Source: Sipunculus nudus (Eukaryota > Annelida > Sipuncula > Golfingiida > Sipunculidae). Taken from it: DNA of 64,000 bases. The notes beneath the pieces were generated by a model. It searched no databases. It had not been told where the DNA came from and worked only from the letters and a program-made list of their open reading frames with translations. Positions 34,501 through 42,831 of the stretch are shown here, in pieces. The position numbers were made by a program, and so were the translations under genes. Numbering within the stretch: position 1 is the first letter of the stretch; every line of letters starts with the position of its first letter. Where the stretch lies: contig CM049307.1 of assembly GCA_026874595.1 (NCBI GenBank), positions 59,220,870 through 59,284,869 on the forward strand, written 5' to 3'.

Positions 34501-35288
34501 TATATAACAGCTGAGCGTCATGACCCATAGGTCCCTTGTTGAGATATATAAATACAGACACAATTTTGGCCTGTTGGTTAATCTGTTTGATGCTTCAGTT
34601 GAATGGGTATATACTACCATTCAGATGATAAAATTTCCTTTTGCGAATCTCTTCCCAGTCAGCTGAGCATCATGACCCATGGGTCACTTGTTAATTGTGA
34701 TGATACCAACCTACGGGGGTAAAATTATGTAATACAGACTCTAAACCTATTCACTGGTTGGGATTTTTAATATTTTCCCCTGTATGTTTTCATTGTATTT
34801 GAAAGAACAATAAAACTTGAAAACAAGTGATCATTTAAGATTTGGTGCCATGGCACAAAAGAGTACACATACTTCATTCCAACAGGTTAAAAACATGAAA
34901 AGGTCTAGTCCTTTAATCAACCACCATATAATGTCACATAAATATGTTTGATATGTGAGCCTACACATATATCAAAGTTCTGATATCAGACCTGAGTTAC
35001 AGGTAGAAAATCATACAGCTCAAGTGCTTCTTTTAGCACCAGTTCTTACAGTGAGACAAAGTTAGAGACAAAGATACTAAGATAAGATACCTGATGATAC
35101 CAATATATTTATCAACTTCTCCATTCATTCTTAATGTGTTTATTTCTGTCACATTTCAGAACCTTCTTGAGGGATTTCCTAGAAAGAAGAAAATGTTGGA
35201 GATTTTCAGGAAAAACCTGAAACCATTCCAGGACCGCCGATGGGAGGAGAACTGGAGTCAGAATGTTGCCGATCTCTTCCTGCAGTAG
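13515..35288 (+). CDS. ALG1: ALG1, chitobiosyldiphosphodolichol beta-1,4-mannosyltransferase (13 exons, complete)
   Basis: ALG1 moves the first mannose from GDP-mannose to GlcNAc2-PP-dolichol on the cytosolic face of the ER, an early step of N-glycan precursor assembly (GT33 family, GT-B fold). Exons: 13515-13722, 16397-16477, 16695-16798, 17185-17333, 21553-21642, 22041-22151, 22850-22956, 24139-24177, 24630-24689, 25325-25435, 25901-26015, 28126-28201, 35160-35288. All introns are GT-AG, phases match throughout, and the product is 459 residues, close to the family's roughly 460. Residues 3-26 form a hydrophobic signal anchor. [12 protein letters not shown] (41-52) is the hallmark N-terminal motif. 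Others are NPPAIP (132), VDWHNYGY (155-162), VTNAMR (about 196-201), SSTSWTEDEDF (about 278-288), [11 protein letters not shown] and [21 protein letters not shown] (about 364-385, the nucleotide-sugar site). The start is the first ATG after an in-frame TAA at 13395. No broken residue was seen. Intron 12 alone is 7 kb of repeats. Confidence 0.96.
14036..14090. repeat. Two adjacent GC-rich perfect hairpins
   Basis: GGGGAACC-TG-GGTTCCCC is followed about 18 bases later by GTGGGGGC-GGA-GCCCCCAC. Both stems are perfect and sit in otherwise AT-rich intron. The style resembles GC-rich ends or cores of mobile elements, but no family is assigned. Confidence 0.85.
14200..14273 (+). ncRNA. tRNA-like segment, probably the head of a SINE or a tRNA pseudogene
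   Basis: A perfect RNA polymerase III B box (GGTTCGATTCC) lies at 14247-14257, with an A-box-like TAGCGTGTAGG at 14215-14225, the right distance upstream. I could not fold a clean acceptor stem, so a functional tRNA is unlikely; a tRNA-derived SINE head fits better. It lies in ALG1 intron 1. Confidence 0.45.
16321..16384. repeat. 2 x 32-bp tandem duplication just before ALG1 exon 2
   Basis: TAAAATTTCAAAACATTTTA then TCAGAAAATATA occurs twice without mismatch, ending 12 bases before the exon-2 acceptor at 16395-16396. Any branch point of intron 1 very likely lies in one of the two copies. Confidence 0.95.
17901..21321 (+). mobile_element. Composite F-B-A tandem-repeat element in ALG1 intron 4
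   Basis: Starts with the F end (ACAAGTGACCCATGGGTCAT). The family B start follows at 18086 (AACTAGAATACGGG), then B units with GGTGGCGCCACCTGTCATA and the GC core GCCGCCGCGGCGG (19191-19203). The B terminus CATAGTATCCGCAAAAC..TTTTGGCGGATAC joins family A at about 19266. About six A units of 340 bp follow, then (ACGG)n at 21236-21275 and the hairpin ATAGCTCAGATGACTTTCAG / TCAGCTGAGCT (21290-21321). A G18 run is at 19732-19749. This is the most complete of the plus-strand composites. No transposase or Rep/helicase frame is present, so it is non-autonomous. Confidence 0.8.
22152..24138. other. ALG1 introns 6 and 7, no repeat recognised
   Basis: AT-rich non-coding sequence around the 107-bp exon 7 (22850-22956). 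A short duplicated phrase (GTGAAATCATTGATTTC at 22480 and 22512) is the only visible structure. The frame at 22992-23213 has no splice support or similarity. Introns 8-10 (24178-25900) are likewise plain. Confidence 0.6.
26236..28110 (+). mobile_element. 5'-truncated non-LTR retrotransposon (LINE) in ALG1 intron 11
   Basis: The reverse-transcriptase region reads in the sense direction of ALG1. The N-terminal part of the RT (26241-26750) holds [20 protein letters not shown] and [10 protein letters not shown]. The palm motif YADDL is at 27121-27135, and the C-terminal part (27206-27826) holds [18 protein letters not shown] and [14 protein letters not shown]. Frameshifts and stops (for example TAA near 26877) separate these pieces, and the endonuclease end is missing. 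The 3' end is an AT-rich repetitive tail (TAATAAACTATTAAACTAT, about 28079-28110), not a long poly-A. The motifs fit the CR1/Jockey-like side of LINEs; the clade is not certain. Confidence 0.88.
26241..27826 (+). pseudogene. Decayed LINE reverse transcriptase
   Basis: Remains of the LINE ORF2. The first block (26241-26750, 169 residues) covers the region before and at the start of the fingers/palm. A middle stretch (26760-27080) is broken by stops and indels, although [13 protein letters not shown] keeps the catalytic D context. The YADD block runs at about 27085-27235, where a frame change follows. The last block (27206-27826, 206 residues) is thumb and C-terminal sequence. It cannot make an active enzyme as it stands. 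Confidence 0.85.
28329..29257 (-). mobile_element. Family A array, minus orientation, outer part
   Basis: Starts on the plus strand with the shared hairpin (TAGCTCAGCTGACTTTCAGT / CATGCTGAGCTA, 28329-28360) and a (GTCC/GTCT)n tract. Two to three A units follow in reverse (GGTGGCACCACCTGTATTTT, ACTGGACCTAGAATCTTCAT, TTAGGTCTCTGTTACC). The array is interrupted at 29257 by element C and resumes at 30272. Confidence 0.85.
29258..30271 (+). mobile_element. Element C, about 1.0 kb, nested inside the family A array
   Basis: The left end is AGATGTGTCGGAACGACACG (palindrome GTGTCG..CGACAC) followed by AATGCCCCCGCC. The right end is the hairpin ATGCCCCGGCCACTTTGTGG / CGGGGGCAT, so GCCCCCGCC and GGCGGGGGC form subterminal inverted repeats. 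Between them are five tandem units of about 180 bp (marker CCAAAAATCAGGCCAATATC at 29421, 29601, 29779, 29959, 30139), then a GGAAGGACGGAAGGACGG tract. The host A unit is split, with AAACT on both sides (29253-29257 and 30272-30276), either a 5-bp target duplication or chance. No protein frame. It resembles Helentron-type non-autonomous elements. Confidence 0.85.
30272..31930 (-). mobile_element. Family A array, minus orientation, inner part
   Basis: Continuation of the array cut by element C. About four to five A units of roughly 340 bp remain, with the same landmarks in reverse (CATCAGTTTCTGCAGACTGG, AAAAGTCTCCATGGAAACC, ATCCTTTGAGCTATGGGGCC). It ends where a family D terminus begins at 31931. 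Confidence 0.85.
31931..33330 (-). mobile_element. Family D repeat, minus orientation
   Basis: Begins with the hairpin TAGCTCAGCTGACTATAAGT / CATCTGAGCTA (31931-31961) and a (GTCC)n tract at 31985-32020. Two long units follow: CTGCCTAATATCAAAACCAC occurs at about 32195 and 32858, giving a period near 660 bp. AAATTTTGCCCAACTTTGACCATGGCACG-like text occurs at both 32505 and 33170. It is the reverse counterpart of 4991-7043. Confidence 0.75.
33331..35159. other. Rest of ALG1 intron 12
   Basis: AT-rich sequence with one short F element (34507-34692). Nothing exon-like before the exon-13 acceptor at 35158-35159. Confidence 0.6.
34507..34692 (-). mobile_element. Short F element (about 185 bp)
   Basis: On the minus strand it starts ACAAGTGACCCATGGGTCAT and ends ACAAGGGACCTATGGGTCAT, with the palindromes GACCCATGGGTC and a one-base variant. 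The middle (CAACAGGCCAAAATTGTGTC, TCTGTATTTATATATCTCA) matches 2820-2865 and 18010-18055. It shows that F exists without B sequence. Confidence 0.8.
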
Positions 35289-35368
35289 ATGTTAAATGAA
35301 GAAAAAACAGTGCTAGCCTCAGAGATTGTAGCTTTGTGTCTATTTTAAGATGATGGGTGTTAGACAGC

Positions 35369-35374
35369 AATAAA
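35369..35374 (+). promoter_or_regulatory. Candidate ALG1 polyadenylation signal (AATAAA)
   Basis: First canonical AATAAA after the ALG1 stop codon, 81 bp downstream, with T/G-containing sequence following. Other AATAAA hexamers occur at 36493 and 37162, so longer 3' UTRs are possible. The choice is by position only. Confidence 0.35.
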
Positions 35375-35741
35375 ACTACCTGGTCTCCTGCTGCCAAAAG
35401 AGGGGCTTGTCTTATATAGAGTTTAACACGTGGTAGCAACTGTTCACACAGTAAAGCTATCTGCTAAGAGTGATGTTGAATGTCATTGAAAAGTGTGACA
35501 TGTAGGACACACTTCTGCATGATGAAGAGTGGGACTTAATTAACATAATGAATTTAATATATGATTGAGGACAGCAGCATCACCGCATGCAGAGGGTCTT
35601 TCAAGACACACATTTTCATATGAATGTAGTTGTCTGTGTTGTGTGGTGGTTATATTTAAGATATCAGGGTTGCACAAGGCTCACATGAAGTAAATGAGGG
35701 AGATGGTGATGACACTACATGTTGTGAAAGAGCCGTAAGGC

Positions 35742-36080
35742 CAAAAAAAAGGTACAGTTCTCAGGCACAGTGAGTCAGTTTTAACCCCCTGCATCAAAAA
35801 TAAATATTTTGATTTTCAATAGAAACTTACAAATTTTGAGCTCAATTTGCTCGGACATTTCTCTCAAGAAGATAAACTAATACAATTTTAATGAGATTTC
35901 CTTTGTTATGTAGTGCTTTTACCAGATTACCAAAACGATTGTAATTATCATGCTTTTCCCTGATCATATAAAATTTTTATCTAAACAGACCAAATAAAGT
36001 AAAAGAAAATAATTGCCCTGGTGCACTGATTTCTGCAAAAAAAGTGCCTGACAACCAAACCTTTTTTTGGCCTAAAAAAA
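35742..36080 (+). repeat. Dispersed repeat, partner of 47335-47700
   Basis: About 340 bp match 47335-47700 in the same orientation: GTTCTCAGGCAC, ATTTTGATTTTCAATAGAAA, TTTCCTTTGTTATGTAGTGC and CTGATTTCTG appear in order. The copies differ by many substitutions and indels. It starts about 450 bp after the ALG1 stop. Family unknown. Confidence 0.85.
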
Positions 36081-38185
36081 GAAACATAAAATTCCTATGA
36101 AACATGATGTGCTGATAATGGTAACCATAAAGCAGATAAACTTCTGATACATTTTGTTTTGCGGTTTGATGAAGACAGTGGAGAAAATAGGTGTCAGTGT
36201 TTACCAAAGAATTTTTCTGTTTCCCTGTTTCTTTAGTGACATAAATACCTTTTTTTTATATTTTCTGACACTGTCATTGCTGAGAATGCTAGTCTAGCTT
36301 ATTGTTTTTGCATTCATGATCTGTTTCATTTTCTCATTTTTATCCACCAAGGTATCTTTCATGGGTCTCTATTTTTCAACACTCATCTGTTGCATGTTTG
36401 TTAAATGCTATGACATCACAAGTTTCAGAAATTTATATTTAATAGAAGTGCATCATTATCAATAACCTGCCTGTGCTAAATATAATCAAAAGAATAAAGA
36501 AACAGTATGACCTGAAATAATGCATAACTGTATGGGTAGAATGAGGTTTAATGGGAGTCATTGTGCACATAGGAGATAGTTTAGTGCCATATCGGCCCTC
36601 TGACATGACGGCCAGATTACTGGCTTTCAGGAGGGCCTACTGAGTTGTGTTTGTCACAGCTAGATATAGTTTGTTAGCAGAGACCTATCAGAGACCTAGA
36701 ACTTAACAAAGGAAATTTACAATTGAAATGCTGACAAAAGATAATGATCTGATGTATTTCTAATGGCAGTTTCATTCAGTAAACAATGCTGCCTGTAAAT
36801 GTCCAGACCTTGAAAGGTGGTAGGTAATCATGAATACCAGTAAAGTTGACGGCTGCTAGAATCATGGATTGTTCAGAAGCCTTCATAAACAAATATTATC
36901 AGATCAGGCTCAATCATTCAATTTTGTATCATTTGTTACAGACAATGTGTGCCAATTCTAAAACCAAATAATGAAACCTTTCTGAAGGTAAGATTTGTAA
37001 TTATGTTGCCTCACTTAATTATTTATGCAAATATAAAAGGATTTATTTGGCACTTGGTAATTGGTGGTGTCACTTTTTGCACAATTATTCAACAAGTAAT
37101 TTATGAATTAGATATATGTCAGGCATGAATTGTACAGTACAGAATATATAATATATACAGAAATAAAATGTTTAAAAACTGTTTTATTGTGTGGAAATGA
37201 AGCAGCAATATTATGCCTACTCTTCAACACTATCAGTTTTGTTTTGCTTTATGCAAAAGTTTACCAGCAAAAACAGTACCTCGCATAGGGCGGTTTGGCA
37301 CGTTGTTATGGCTCTGCGTGTTGGTGAACACAGTTCACGTGTGTTTGTTTACCAAAATTTTCCTGCGTGACCGGAGGTCCCATTCTGAGCCGAAAAACGT
37401 GATGTTTCAGCCAGCAGGGACAAGTATTACACTTTTTTGGCCAAGTAAAGGTATCTCGAGATTGACAAGTGATGTAGTCTGGCGATGCATGTGCTGTGTT
37501 TATGTTTACACCTGTGATCGCGCCCGGTCCATTGTTTTTAACACTTGTTAAACGGAGTAAGCAAACGGTTCAAGGGCAATGGTTTGGCAGGTACCAATTC
37601 ATTTTAACGGGGAGAAGCTATTTTACGTGTTAATTCAAAAAGCTTTATAGGTGATTGGGCCCCTTTAATTCCATACCCATCTAGCTGAAATAGGAAATAT
37701 CATCCTTTTGCTGCAACAAGTTAAGACCAGAGGCAACTGGTTTCTCATGTTTGCAAATATCAATGGGACGAAGTTAAGATGTGAAATAGGCCATCATGAT
37801 ACCCACTATCAGAAACTGCAAAAACATTGGACGTTTACTCAAGCAGTCATATTTAGAATATATACTTAGTCACTGATTGTCTTTCTTTTAAAAAGACCGA
37901 TTCAGATGGAATCTGGAAACATTTTAGTTCTATTTTGCATGGGTATTATCCTCTTGGATTCCAGACTGGTGGCCCCGAAGATCCATTGTACTTGAATTCG
38001 TAACACTAACAGGGTTAGATTTTGATGCAGGAGTGTTAGTCGGAACAGTTTGCACACTTTTGACCAAACTGACTGATATAATCTGACATCAGTGTCCTAT
38101 GGTTCGTCAGGTTCAGACGTCTTCTCACTCCTTTTCAGGAAAAGGACAGTTGCACAGACTTTAAATCTTCAAAATAGAAGGTAAT
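36081..38185. other. Intergenic stretch after ALG1
   Basis: No gene recognised. 37200-37660 is richer in CpG than its surroundings and holds a 112-codon open frame (37213-37551) that has no recognisable domain. A decayed mobile-element piece is as likely as anything. Confidence 0.5.
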
Positions 38186-38302
38186 AGAGTTCTCAGCTAT
38201 AAATTTACAGGCTTCTCCCGCAGTCAGTTTGCCTCGTTGTGGATTAAAGGACTTGTATGCCGGCATTGTTTGTCTTGACTTTTTGATTGTCAATACCTGA
38301 CA
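38186..38302 (+). repeat. 5' LTR remnant
   Basis: 117 bases align without gaps to 42715-42831 with three differences. Two of them are A here against G in a CpG in the 3' copy, as expected for methyl-C decay. TATAAA lies at 38198-38203. The first 26 bases of the LTR are missing or replaced. Confidence 0.9.
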
Positions 38303-38516
38303 ACCTGACAACGAGCGGGTTTCGGACATATGCTTATACAACGCATATCACACCTGTCGCTAAAGTTAACCAGCTCCTTGGGACTGACACGTGTAGCACG
38401 GATTTTGCTACGTTTTCAAACCACGAAGTGCGCCATCGGTCTGAGTCTGCGAAACTGCATTCCTACCGCGTTCTCTGGGTACGAGAGACCGTAACTCAAC
38501 AGTGTAAACAAACAAC

Positions 38517-39285
38517 ATGGCAGCTGCACATGGCACATTTCCGACGTTCTCCGGCAAGGATTGGTCAACATATAGTCAACGTTTGCAATTCTACATTGTT
38601 GCAAACGATATCACGGATGAAATGGACACTAAACGCCGTGCTATACTTCTTTCTGGGGTAGGTGATGAAACGTTCAACCTTATTCGTAGCCTTGTTGCAC
38701 CTGGCGCCCCAGGCAACTATTCATTTAATGAACTGTGTACATTGCTCGAGAAACATTTCGAACCGAAACCGAACATTACACTTCAACGATTCATGTTTCA
38801 TTCCTGTCAACGTAAACCTAACCAGTCGGTAACTGCTTTTGTTGCTGAGATGAAAGACTTAGCTCGCCTGTGTGATTTTGGCAGTACCCCTGAGGGTGTG
38901 CCTCTGATGCCTCAGTACGTATAAGAGGAAAACCTCCGTGATGGTTTGTGGCATTCGTGAACAGTACATACAGCGCCGTCTATTGGGTGAACAAAACCTA
39001 ACATTCCAAAAAGCACTTGACATTGCTCTTTCAATGGAGTTAGCTAGAGAAAACACAAAAAATTGGAACTTGCCACAGACCCAGGGGTCCAACCAAAACC
39101 TAATGTAAACAAACTGACACATAAAGCACGGCCCCAGTAAAGAAGATGCCTTTGGTTTCCGCTGTGGCAAAAACAACCATTCTCCAGCAGAATGTAGATT
39201 TAAAGACACTGTTTGTCGTTTTTGTTCCAAGAAAGGCCATATTTAAGTGAATTGTTATGCTAAGAAAAAGGCAAACAAGTCTGTC
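38517..39285 (+). pseudogene. Gypsy gag (broken)
   Basis: An ATG at 38517 opens 135 codons of capsid-like sequence (FPTFSGKDWSTYSQRLQFY; CQRKPNQSVTAFVAEMK near the end). The frame then hits TAA at about 38922, and the capsid C-terminus continues in other frames (QYIQRRLLGEQNLTFQKALD at 38961-39020). Two zinc knuckles lie at 39155-39260. The first has lost its first Cys (G in its place). The second keeps C-x2-C and H but has a TAA before its last Cys. These breaks remove gag function. Confidence 0.85.
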
Positions 39286-39396
39286 AGACAATCACAACCT
39301 ACCCACCTTGTTCTCCATGAGGGGGAGGATGGGCAGAAAGAGCCAGAACCAACCACAGGGTCAGTTTATGGACTGTTTAGTAATGGCATGCGCACA

Positions 39397-39720
39397 CAGC
39401 CATTGGTGACCTGTCTTACAGTTGAAGGTAAACCATTAAAAATGGAAATTGACACAGGAGCTGCTGTCTCTATTATAAGTGAAACAACTTGTCAGATGCT
39501 TTGGCCAGACAGACAGCCAAAGAAAACCATGGACACACTTTGTACGTACACAGGAGAAGAAATTCCAGTTAAAGGAGTACTTGATGTCCAAGTGGAATCA
39601 GATGGGCAACTCTTTAGACTTCCTCTGATGGTTGCACCGGGAGATGGACCTAGCCTGCTTGGTCGGAACTGGATCAGTCAGGTCAAGCTCAACTGGCAAG
39701 AGATACATAAACTGTGTGAC
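39397..39720 (+). pseudogene. Gypsy aspartic protease region
   Basis: The retropepsin active-site motif DTGA (39451-39462) and the later SLLGRNW segment are intact in one open frame (39247-40038). The region itself looks undamaged, but it belongs to a broken polyprotein: gag upstream and RT downstream need frame changes. Confidence 0.8.
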
Positions 39721-39759
39721 ATTACTAAAACACCCATGCAATCATTACAGACTGTTTTA

Positions 39760-40920
39760 GAAAAACACAGTGACCTCTTTACGGAGTCACAGGAAGCCAT
39801 CAAGGGTGTTTCAGCACACATATATGTGGAAGATGGAGCCACTCCACAGTTCTTCAAAGCTAGACCACTGCCGTATACCATGAAGGGTCTGGTGGATAAC
39901 GAACTTGATATACTGTTAACTCAGAAAGCATTGAACCAGTGCAGTACTCTGACTGGGCTGCACCAGTTGTTCCTGTTGTCAAAGGTGACAAAACAGTACG
40001 CCTATGTGGTGATTACAAAATTACAGTCAACCAGGTAGCAAAGCTAGATCGGTATCCAATACCCAAGATTGAGGATATTTATGCCCAGTTGGGAAACGGT
40101 TCAACATATAGCAAGTTAGACCTTAAACATGCTTATGAACAGATTGAACTGGATCCTGAAAGCAGAAAATTTGTTACAGTGAACACTCATCGTGGACTTT
40201 TTACATACAAACGTTTACCCTATGGGGTTTCGTCATCGCCAGGAATCTTTCAGAGAGTGGTAGATTCCCTTATCAAAGACATTCCAAACACCATGGGATA
40301 CCTAGATGATATACTGGTTACTGGTGCTACAGATGAGGAACACTTACGGACTCTGGATACACTTATGGAACGCCTCAAGGAAGCAGGGTTCCGGTTGAAA
40401 AAGTCAAAATGTAGGTTTTTACAAACACAGGTCCAGTATCTCGGACACATATTAGATGCTGTTGGAATCCGTCCAGCAGGGAAAGCCCTCACTGCTATAT
40501 AAGAGGCCCCAGCTCCTACTAACGTGTCGGAACTTCGGGCTTACTTAGGCTTGATTAACCACTAAGCTCGATTCCTGCCTGGACTTGCGGGATTGCTGGC
40601 ACCATTTCATGCATTGCTGAAAGGAGATGCAGAGTGGATGTTGAGTAAGCGTGAGGAAGCTACTTTCCGAAAGACAAAAGAATTGTTGAACTCTCCACGT
40701 GTTATGGTACATTTTGACCCCACAAAGCCACTGGTACTCACATGTGATGCCTCGCCGTACGGTGTGGGTACCATACTGTCTCACACAATGCCAGACGGGA
40801 CAGAGAAACCTCTAGCATGCCACTCTCGTACGCTGTCGCCGGCTGAGAAGAACTACTCTCAACTTGATAAGGAAGGCTTGGCAGTCATAGTAGGTCTTCA
40901 GAAATTTCACCAGTATCAGA
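39760..40920 (+). pseudogene. Gypsy reverse transcriptase and RNase H (broken)
   Basis: The RT palm is well kept: KLDLKHAYEQI around the first catalytic Asp, LPYGVSSSPGIFQ, and YLDD at 40299-40310. A frame change near 39935 precedes it. In-frame TAA codons occur at 40500-40502 and about 40563. RNase H keeps CDASPYGVG and the KEGLAV segment. The part that should carry the next catalytic Asp is missing: after KFHQY the sequence jumps to the region before the integrase, a deletion with a frame change at about 40915-40930. Confidence 0.88.
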
Positions 40921-40932
40921 GAGCACAAAGCT

Positions 40933-42457
40933 GTGCCACAAATGGCCTCGCCTAGACTACAAAGATGGGCACTCACATTGTTACCATATAAATACACCAT
41001 AAAGCATCGCCCCGGGCATTCCATTCCGCATGCTGACGCCCTGAGTAGGCTCCCATTGCATGAGAACACTACCTCACAGGTTCCAGTACCAGGGGATACA
41101 ATTCTTGTGATGGATCATTTAGACAATTCCTATGTTACTGCTAAAGCTGTTAAACTTGGAACTGAGAGGGACCCCCTTATGTCAAAAGTGAAGAAAATGG
41201 TACAAGAGGGGTTCCCCAGGAAAGTGAATTTTGACACCCTGCGTCCGTTCTTCAATAGAAGAAATGAACTGAGTGTACAGGATGGATGTTTGATGTGAGG
41301 TGGCCGTGTAATCATACCACCAAAAAGTCGGGCCACACTTCTTGAAGACCTCCACAGTACACACCCAGGCATAGTTCGCATGAAGGCACTGGCAAGAAGC
41401 ATCATGTGGTGGCCCTGTATGGATGCAGACATTGAACAAACCGTGAAATGCTGTGACGAATGTCAGCTGAGTCGTCACCAACCTGTACGGGCCCCGCTAC
41501 AGCCCTGGCCATTTCCAGACCGCCCCTGGTCACGAATCCACATAGATTATGCTGGGCCATTACAGGGGAAAATGCTCTTGATTATCGTCGACGCCCACTC
41601 AAAGTGGATTGTGGCACATAAAACATGTGGCTCTACGGCCTCCGTAACTGTTGACAAGCTACGCTTGACATTTAGTACTCACGGTATTCCAGATATCATA
41701 GTGTCGGACAATGCAACTGCATTTATGAGCAGCGAATTTCAGTACTTTTGCCAAGCTAACGGCATTAAACACATAACCCTTTGCACCTCACCATCCTTCT
41801 ACAAATGGCCTAGCAGAACGGGCCGTCTGTACGTTAAAGAAGGCCTTAAACGGTTGGGGGAATGGAAGCTGGAGATGAAACTTGCACGTTACTTGTTTAC
41901 TTATCGCATCACTCCACATCCAACTACCGGAGTGTTGCCTGCGGAATTACTTATGGGTCGAATGCCCAAGTCGCGTTTGCACCTAGTACAGCCAAGCCTT
42001 GCTAGGAGAGTGCAAGATAAACAGTCAAAACAGAAACAACATTATGACAAACTTGCAAAGTTTCGCGAGTTCAAAGTAGGTGATATGGTGTATACCAAGT
42101 ACTATCCCAATAACACTAGCTTCTGGGTTTCCAGCACTGTTTTTGCAAAAGACAAGACCAGTATCGTATCAGGTTCGTGTCACTGATGGACCTGTCATCC
42201 GACGTCACGTAGATCAACTCCGTCCATGGCTTAACGAGGAATCATCTGCACCGCCTTTGTGGGAGTACCCGCAAGGAACGCCTACTACAGATGTTATCAG
42301 TACTGCTGCAGGTAACACTAATCACCCTGTAAACACAGAGGCTACAAATCCACCAGCACGAGAGCTGTTACCAGAAACCAATCAGCAAGTTCCCACTGAA
42401 CCGCCTGTCAGACGCTCTACTCGTGAAAGGAGACCGCCTGATAGATTGGACTTTTAA
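40933..42457 (+). pseudogene. Gypsy integrase and C-terminal tail (broken)
   Basis: Frame 40933-41298 covers the RNase H/integrase linker and ends in TGA, in a context suggesting an old CGA arginine codon. The same frame resumes with an HH-CC zinc finger (HSTHPG, CCDECQ) and a catalytic core with Asp in HIDYAG and in VSDNAT. The glutamate region (about 41805-41830) is in a shifted frame flanked by small indels. A further shift near 42140 leads to the tail RRSTRERRPPDRLDF and a stop at 42455-42457. Confidence 0.85.
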
Positions 42458-42688
42458 TTAACGAACCACATGTAATACACCCGTTTTACTGACCATACAG
42501 CATGCCTTAATTATCTATGATACACATATACAGTTTCATTACATGCAACCAGTACTAACCGTAATTAACAAGAACTCCGTGAATATTTCATAAATGGTGT
42601 TTATTCAGTATAACAAGGATTCTTTGATTGTTCTGCAGGTTCATTTAATTACATGTCATGTGACTTCTGGACTTAAGAGGGGAGGAAA

Positions 42689-42831
42689 TGTGATGTATTA
42701 ACGGTATGATCCCCAGAGTTCTCAGCTATAAATTTACGGGCTTCTCCCGCGGTCAGTTTGCCTCGTTGTGGATTAAAGGACTTGTATGCCGGCATTGTTT
42801 GTCTTGACTTTTTGATTGTCAATACCGGACA
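42689..42831 (+). repeat. 3' LTR (143 bp)
   Basis: Starts TGTGATG directly after the polypurine tract and ends CA at 42830-42831. TATAAA is at 42727-42732. No target-site duplication can be tested because the 5' LTR start is lost. Confidence 0.85.

Larger units (their letters stand above)
38186..42831 (+). mobile_element. Degenerate Ty3/Gypsy LTR retrotransposon (Mag/K02A2.6-like)
   Basis: Structure: 5' LTR remnant (38186-38302), gag, protease, RT, RNase H, integrase, polypurine tract (AAGAGGGGAGGAAA, 42675-42688) and 3' LTR (42689-42831). The short LTR and the gag style fit the Mag-like lineage with K02A2.6-type polyproteins. A possible primer-binding site is TGACAACGAGCGGG (38306-38319). 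The coding region is broken by stops, frameshifts and a deletion, so it is inactive. It lies between ALG1 and later repeats and is an invertebrate genomic element, not an infectious virus. Confidence 0.93.

Noticed and set aside
37213-37551. 112-codon protein gene
   Set aside because: No domain, no splice support and biased composition; kept only as a comment on the intergenic stretch.
38517-42457. Intact retrovirus-like gag-pol
   Set aside because: Multiple stops, frameshifts and a deletion in RNase H; no envelope frame; inactive transposon relic.
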